Below are positions 6,608-9,390 of a DNA stretch of 9,390 bases, piece after piece. The stretch is from Planctomycetaceae bacterium. Lineage in GTDB: Bacteria; Planctomycetota; Planctomycetia; Pirellulales; PALSA-1355. Each line of letters opens with the position of its first letter. The first letter of the stretch is position 1. The DNA is taken from contig SXHT01000163.1 of assembly GCA_005773095.1 (NCBI GenBank), forward strand, positions 1 to 9,390. Reading direction: 5' to 3'. The notes beneath the pieces are model-generated. The model worked only from the letters and a program-made list of their open reading frames with translations. It made no database searches and had not been told where the DNA came from. The position numbers and the translations under genes are program-made.

Positions 6608-7994
6608 ACAGTTGAATCGCCTTTATGATCTCATCAAGTTCATTCGGCACCGCCACGGCGCGGTTGGCGAACGCGGCCCGCTTCACGCCGCGCGAGCCCA
6701 GCACTTCGTTGAACTTTTCCTGGTCGGTCGTGTGATAGGCGACCGTGGCGGTGGGATCTTTTAGTTGATGGCCCGTGAGGATGCACACGACGCGTTCGTC
6801 GCGGCCAATGACTCCTTCGGAGACCAGCTTTTTCGCGCCGGCCACGCTGGCGGCGCTGGCGGGTTCGCAGCCCAGACCCCCCGCACCGACCTGCGCCTTG
6901 GCATCGAGAATTTCCTGATCGGTCGCCTCGCGGACAACGCCATCGCACCATTCAAGCGCGCGCAGGCATTTAGCCAGGTTTACAGGCCGATTGATTTCGA
7001 TCGCGCTGGCGATGGTCGACGCGCGATGCCCATCTCGATCGAGCTGGCCATAGTACTGGATCACAGGCTGTGTGCTTCCTTTGCCGCCGCCCCAGCGGAC
7101 GCCGCGTTTTTGGTAAAGCTCATGCAACGTGTTTGCGCCGGCGGCGTTGATTACCGCCAATCGCGGCAGGCGGTCAATCAAGCCGAGCTGCTTGAGTTCG
7201 AAGAAAGCCTTGCCAAAGGCGCTGCTGTTGCCCAGGTTGCCGCCGGGGACGACAATCCATTCAGGCACCTGCCACCGCAGCGCTTCGAGCACGCGGTACA
7301 TGATCGTCTTCTGCCCTTCCAGGCGAAATGGGTTGATGCTGTTGACCAGATAAATTCCCAGACTCTTGGAGACTTCCTGCACCCGGGCCATGGCATCGTC
7401 GAAGTCACCAGCAATTTGCACGGTGAGCGCCCCATAGTCCAGCGCCTGGGAAAGCTTCCCGTATGAAATCCTTCCCGATCCAATAAAGATAATGCCCCGC
7501 ATCAGTTTGCTGACGGCGCAGTAGAGGGCGAGCGAAGCGCTCGTGTTGCCGGTCGAAGCGCAGGCGGCGCGTTTGGCGCCGGTCATCCGACCGTGCGTAA
7601 ACGCCGCCGACATTCCATTGTCTTTAAAACTGCCCGAGGGGTTCAAACCTTCGTATTGCAGAAAGCAGCGGCCGGAGTTCAGTCCGATGTACTTTGCGAC
7701 GCCGTCGGCCGTTTGCAGCAGCGTTTGTCCCTCGCCGATGGTGACAATTTTTTCGGCGGGCGCAAACGGCAGCAGCTCGCGAAATCGCCAGACTCCGCTC
7801 AAGCACAACGGCTCAAAGCGTCGCGACCATTTTTCCTCGAATGACCGCAACGACTTGGGAACCGCGCATCGGCCCCAGTCATACTCCACATCCAGCAGGC
7901 TTCCGCATGCCTTGCAGGACGTAATCACCTCGTCGACCGAATAGCCGGCCGCGCAGCCAGGCGAAATACATCGCTGAAGTACGGGGTCGGTCAT
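6600..7994 (-). CDS. thrC: Threonine synthase (PLP-dependent)
   Basis: Converts O-phosphohomoserine to threonine using pyridoxal phosphate, in the cytoplasm. Numbering is from ATG 7994 (464 residues). A zinc-ribbon-like N-terminus holds Cys9, Cys14, Cys27 and Cys30, as in the long bacterial/archaeal form. The PLP lysine is Lys124 in NPSGSFKDNGM. ASTGNTSAS at 146-154 and the phosphate-binding loop PGGNLGNSSA at 250-259 complete the fold-type II active site, and TGHQLKDP lies near the C-terminus. A TTG at 8003 would add three residues; ATG 7994 is preferred, although neither has a Shine-Dalgarno sequence. The gene heads a two-gene operon with dapB, which overlaps its last codons. Upstream is a GC-rich palindrome and then the divergent DksA promoter; its own promoter is not clear. 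Both genes draw on aspartate semialdehyde-derived intermediates, so co-expression makes metabolic sense. Confidence 0.95.
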   Translation of the reverse strand: MTDPVLQRCISPGCAAGYSVDEVITSCKACGSLLDVEYDWGRCAVPKSLRSFEEKWSRRFEPLCLSGVWRFRELLPFAPAEKIVTIGEGQTLLQTADGVAKYIGLNSGRCFLQYEGLNPSGSFKDNGMSAAFTHGRMTGAKRAACASTGNTSASLALYCAVSKLMRGIIFIGSGRISYGKLSQALDYGALTVQIAGDFDDAMARVQEVSKSLGIYLVNSINPFRLEGQKTIMYRVLEALRWQVPEWIVVPGGNLGNSSAFGKAFFELKQLGLIDRLPRLAVINAAGANTLHELYQKRGVRWGGGKGSTQPVIQYYGQLDRDGHRASTIASAIEINRPVNLAKCLRALEWCDGVVREATDQEILDAKAQVGAGGLGCEPASAASVAGAKKLVSEGVIGRDERVVCILTGHQLKDPTATVAYHTTDQEKFNEVLGSRGVKRAAFANRAVAVPNELDEIIKAIQLYG

Positions 7995-8004
7995 AAGAGA
8001 CAAA

Positions 8005-8070
8005 GTGCCGGTGGCCGGTGCCAGGGGGCGCGCTTGCGTCGCCGACCACCGGCACGGGCCCTGGCCACGG
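8005..8070. repeat. REP-like GC-rich palindrome upstream of thrC
   Basis: GTGCCGGTGG at 8005-8014 pairs exactly with CCACCGGCAC at 8046-8055. Nested inside, GGTGCCAGGG (8017-8026) pairs nearly perfectly with CCCTGGCCAC (8059-8068). Read on the minus strand, 8070-8048 contains CCGTGGC, then CAGGGC, then CCGTGCCGGT. Without the six-base insert this equals 8649-8665. Two related palindromes in neighbouring gaps suggest a dispersed REP-type repeat. It lies 10 bases upstream of the thrC ATG, so it would be in the thrC leader. Confidence 0.6.
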
Positions 8071-8155
8071 GCGTAAAAAGTACTATGGGGCTAGTCTAAG
8101 ACCGGGCTAGCAGAGCTACAAGCGAGAATTACAGCGTGAGTCGGACTGGCGCCCT

Positions 8156-8184
8156 TTGACAACACGTTCAGGCTGGAATAAAAT
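8156..8184 (+). promoter_or_regulatory. Sigma70-type promoter for the DksA/TraR-lspA operon
   Basis: A perfect -35 TTGACA (8156-8161) is separated by exactly 17 bases from TAAAAT (8179-8184), one change from the consensus -10. Transcription would start near 8191, giving a 5' leader of about 70 bases before ATG 8263. This is the best promoter match in the window and is well placed for the plus-strand genes. It is prediction only, since planctomycete promoters are less well mapped. Confidence 0.75.
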
Positions 8185-8245
8185 AACGAGTCTGTACATC
8201 TGCGCGAGGGAGTGCGTGGGGGATTCACTTGAAGCATCCGCTGCC

Positions 8246-8253
8246 GGGGGGAG
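8246..8253 (+). promoter_or_regulatory. Shine-Dalgarno of the DksA/TraR gene
   Basis: A purine run GGGGGGAG ends 9 bases before ATG 8263. Most other genes here lack a recognisable site, so this is comparatively strong, and it fixes the start of the DksA/TraR-family gene. Confidence 0.65.
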
Positions 8254-8262
8254 ACACAATCG

Positions 8263-8634
8263 ATGAAAAAATCCGAGGCGAAGGTTTATAAAGTTCAACT
8301 TCTTGGCTTGCGTGCCAGGCTGCGTGGAGATGTTAACGCGATGGCAGACGCCGCACTGAAAAAGAATGGCCAGGAGGTATCCGGCGACCTTTCTCGAATG
8401 CCGATTCACATGGCCGACATTGGCAGCGACAATTTTGAGCAGGAATTCACCCTCTCGCTGATGGAGACCGAAGAAGACACGCTGGATGCCGTGGAGTCCG
8501 CCATCGAAAAAATTGAAGACGGCGTCTATGGCGAATGCGAAGAATGCGGCGGCCAGATCAGCAAGGCCCGCCTGCAGGCAATTCCTTACACGCCGCGGTG
8601 CATCAAGTGCGCCCAGAAGCTGGAAACGCGGTAG
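8263..8634 (+). CDS. DksA/TraR-family C4 zinc-finger protein
   Basis: A 123-residue regulator of the DksA/TraR family. Characterised members reach into the RNA polymerase secondary channel and modulate transcription initiation, often with ppGpp. The C-terminal zinc finger is complete: Cys92, Cys95, Cys113 and Cys116 in a C-x2-C-x17-C-x2-C arrangement, with the typical GECEECGGQIS and PRCIKC. The N-terminal half is charged and helical, fitting the coiled coil. The tip region reads HMADIGSDNFEQE at about 49-61, closer to the Gram-positive/TraR-like pattern than to E. coli DksA. Whether this member acts on polymerase is therefore not certain. The length is shorter than E. coli DksA (151 residues). 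It is the first gene after a strong promoter and has a good ribosome site. lspA follows on the same strand after 84 bases containing a palindrome. Confidence 0.92.
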   Translation: MKKSEAKVYKVQLLGLRARLRGDVNAMADAALKKNGQEVSGDLSRMPIHMADIGSDNFEQEFTLSLMETEEDTLDAVESAIEKIEDGVYGECEECGGQISKARLQAIPYTPRCIKCAQKLETR

Positions 8635-8648
8635 CAAGTTTACAATCC

Positions 8649-8696
8649 CCGTGGCCCGTGCCGGTTTCCTGTTCGCGTGGCATGGTTCACCGGCAC
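8649..8696. repeat. REP-like palindrome between the DksA/TraR gene and lspA
   Basis: GTGCCGGT (8658-8665) pairs exactly with ACCGGCAC (8689-8696) across a 23-base spacer. The left part, CCGTGGCCCGTGCCGGT at 8649-8665, recurs in inverted orientation at 8048-8070 with a six-base insertion. The hairpin lies between two co-directional genes, where it might attenuate or punctuate the message. It covers an alternative GTG start (8677) for lspA, arguing that this codon is not used. Confidence 0.6.
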
Positions 8697-8718
8697 TCGC
8701 CCCGACCCGCGTGCAACC

Positions 8719-9312
8719 ATGAAGGCGGTTCCCGCCAATCGCTACGTCGCCTTTGGGTTGATTGCGGTGGTCGGTTGCGCCGTCGATCTGGCAACCAAGT
8801 CGTGGCTCTTCGCCTGGTTGGGGATGCCCGGCGGAAAATCGTATTGGCTGATCGATCAGGTTTTTGGCTTCACCATCAGCCTGAACGAAGGCGCGCTGTT
8901 CGGCATGGGACAGGGTCAGGTGAATCTGTTTGCCCTGCTTTCGGTGATTGCGGCGGCGGGCATCGTGTATTGGCTGTTCTGGTCGAGGATGGCACACGAC
9001 TGGTGCCTGACCATCGCGCTGGGCGCGGTGTGCGCCGGAATTTGTGGCAACCTTTACGATCGTCTCGGCCTGCATGGGCTGAAGTGGTCGCTTCCGGATT
9101 TGCGAGGGCATCAGATTGGAGAGCCGGTCTATGCCGTCCGAGATTGGATTCATTTCAAGATCGATGCACTACACTTCAGCTGGCCGATCTTTAATATCGC
9201 CGATAGCCTGCTCGTGTGCGGCGCGGGATTACTGATTTGGCACTCGCTCCAAAGTAATGCCGACGCGAAGCAGCCGGTCCAACCCCAGCCCACCGCCGCC
9301 AACCCTTCGTAG
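8719..9312 (+). CDS. lspA: Lipoprotein signal peptidase (signal peptidase II)
   Basis: Inner-membrane aspartic peptidase that removes the signal peptide from diacylglyceryl-modified prolipoproteins. From ATG 8719 it has 197 residues. Conserved boxes appear in order: DLATKSW at 23-29, SLNEGALFGMG at 54-64 (the NxGA box), GNLYDR at 110-115 with catalytic Asp114, and FNIADS at 158-163 with catalytic Asp162. Membrane helices lie at about 9-33, 68-88, 95-113 and 157-176. Between GNLYDR and the VRDWIHF segment (140-146) are about 25 residues, where E. coli LspA has well under ten. The protein thus carries an extra periplasmic loop. The C-terminus is a Gln/Pro/Ala-rich tail. An upstream GTG (8677) would add 14 residues but lies inside a palindrome, so ATG 8719 is preferred. 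The next gene starts 5 bases after the stop. Confidence 0.94.
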   Translation: MKAVPANRYVAFGLIAVVGCAVDLATKSWLFAWLGMPGGKSYWLIDQVFGFTISLNEGALFGMGQGQVNLFALLSVIAAAGIVYWLFWSRMAHDWCLTIALGAVCAGICGNLYDRLGLHGLKWSLPDLRGHQIGEPVYAVRDWIHFKIDALHFSWPIFNIADSLLVCGAGLLIWHSLQSNADAKQPVQPQPTAANPS

Positions 9313-9317
9313 GTTTC

Positions 9318-9390
9318 ATGCCTCTTGCCTCCCCCAAGGATACCGGCGGACTAATCCAGCAGTTGCTCGAAGACCGCATCCTGGTCCTCG
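9318..9390 (+). CDS. N-terminal fragment, possibly B12-dependent methionine synthase
   Basis: ATG 9318 opens a frame that runs uninterrupted to the window end (24 codons), starting 5 bases after lspA. The last visible residues, LLEDRILVL, match the pattern that precedes the DGxMGTMIQ box at the start of methionine synthase MetH (E. coli has NERILVLDGGMGT). MetH transfers a methyl group from methyltetrahydrofolate to homocysteine. With thrC and dapB nearby, an aspartate-family theme would fit. Only 24 residues are visible, so this is a suggestion. A ClpP-like start (RIIFLG) is a weaker alternative. No Shine-Dalgarno site is obvious, and coupling to lspA is possible. Confidence 0.5.
   Translation, partial: MPLASPKDTGGLIQQLLEDRILVL

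Noticed and set aside
8093..8121. Minus-strand promoter for thrC (TTGTAG, 17 bases, TAGACT)
   Set aside because: Only 3 of 6 and 4 of 6 positions match the consensus, which is not enough to call it.
8116..9153. Long open frame on the minus strand (345 codons) antisense to the DksA/TraR gene and lspA
   Set aside because: It covers two firmly identified plus-strand genes and a strong promoter. Its translation is low-complexity in Arg, Gln, His and Ala with no recognisable domain, as expected of an antisense shadow in G+C-rich DNA.

Overview
The window looks like chromosomal DNA of a planctomycete, probably near the Pirellulales. This is an inference from the mix of genes: a FliA/WhiG-type sigma factor, a UMF1-type transporter, a small CxxC protein I recall as recurrent in planctomycetes, and a lipoprotein signal peptidase with a long insertion. 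It also rests on the moderately high G+C and weak Shine-Dalgarno signals. No rRNA, tRNA, CRISPR array or intact transposase gene was seen, and no gap between genes exceeds 300 bases.

Layout. (1) 1-636, plus strand: 3' part of a flagellar-type sigma factor. (2) 700-835: a 136-bp palindromic mobile-element remnant (MITE-like), ending 9 bases before the next start codon. (3) 845-2122, plus: UMF1/Atg22-like major facilitator. (4) 2140-2165: a hairpin between convergent genes. (5) 2167-2541, minus: small conserved protein of unknown function. (6) 2634-5596, minus: a translationally coupled pair, a DUF2868-like membrane protein followed by a DUF3482-like GTPase. (7) 5665-5800: second copy of the 136-bp element, with a perfect 8-bp target duplication. 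(8) 5810-7994, minus: overlapping thrC and dapB. (9) 8005-8070 and 8649-8696: two related REP-like palindromes on either side of a DksA/TraR gene. (10) 8156-9390, plus: a strong sigma70-type promoter, then the DksA/TraR gene, lspA, and the start of a gene whose first 24 residues resemble methionine synthase MetH.

How the genes fit together. thrC and dapB belong to the aspartate family of amino-acid synthesis (threonine, and lysine/diaminopimelate) and overlap by 8 bases, so they are probably co-expressed. If the last gene is metH, the divergent plus-strand operon adds a methionine step. The DksA/TraR-lspA pair joins a transcription regulator to lipoprotein maturation. The block between the two MITE copies (transporter, small protein, GTPase/membrane-protein pair) looks accessory next to the housekeeping genes around it.

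The most interesting items are the two gap-free copies of the 136-bp element, whose GTAA ends and 8-bp duplication suggest mobilisation by an IS66-type transposase, and the uncharacterised DUF2868/DUF3482 module, with its ATGA overlap, degenerate G4 motif and glycine-rich hydrophobic segment.
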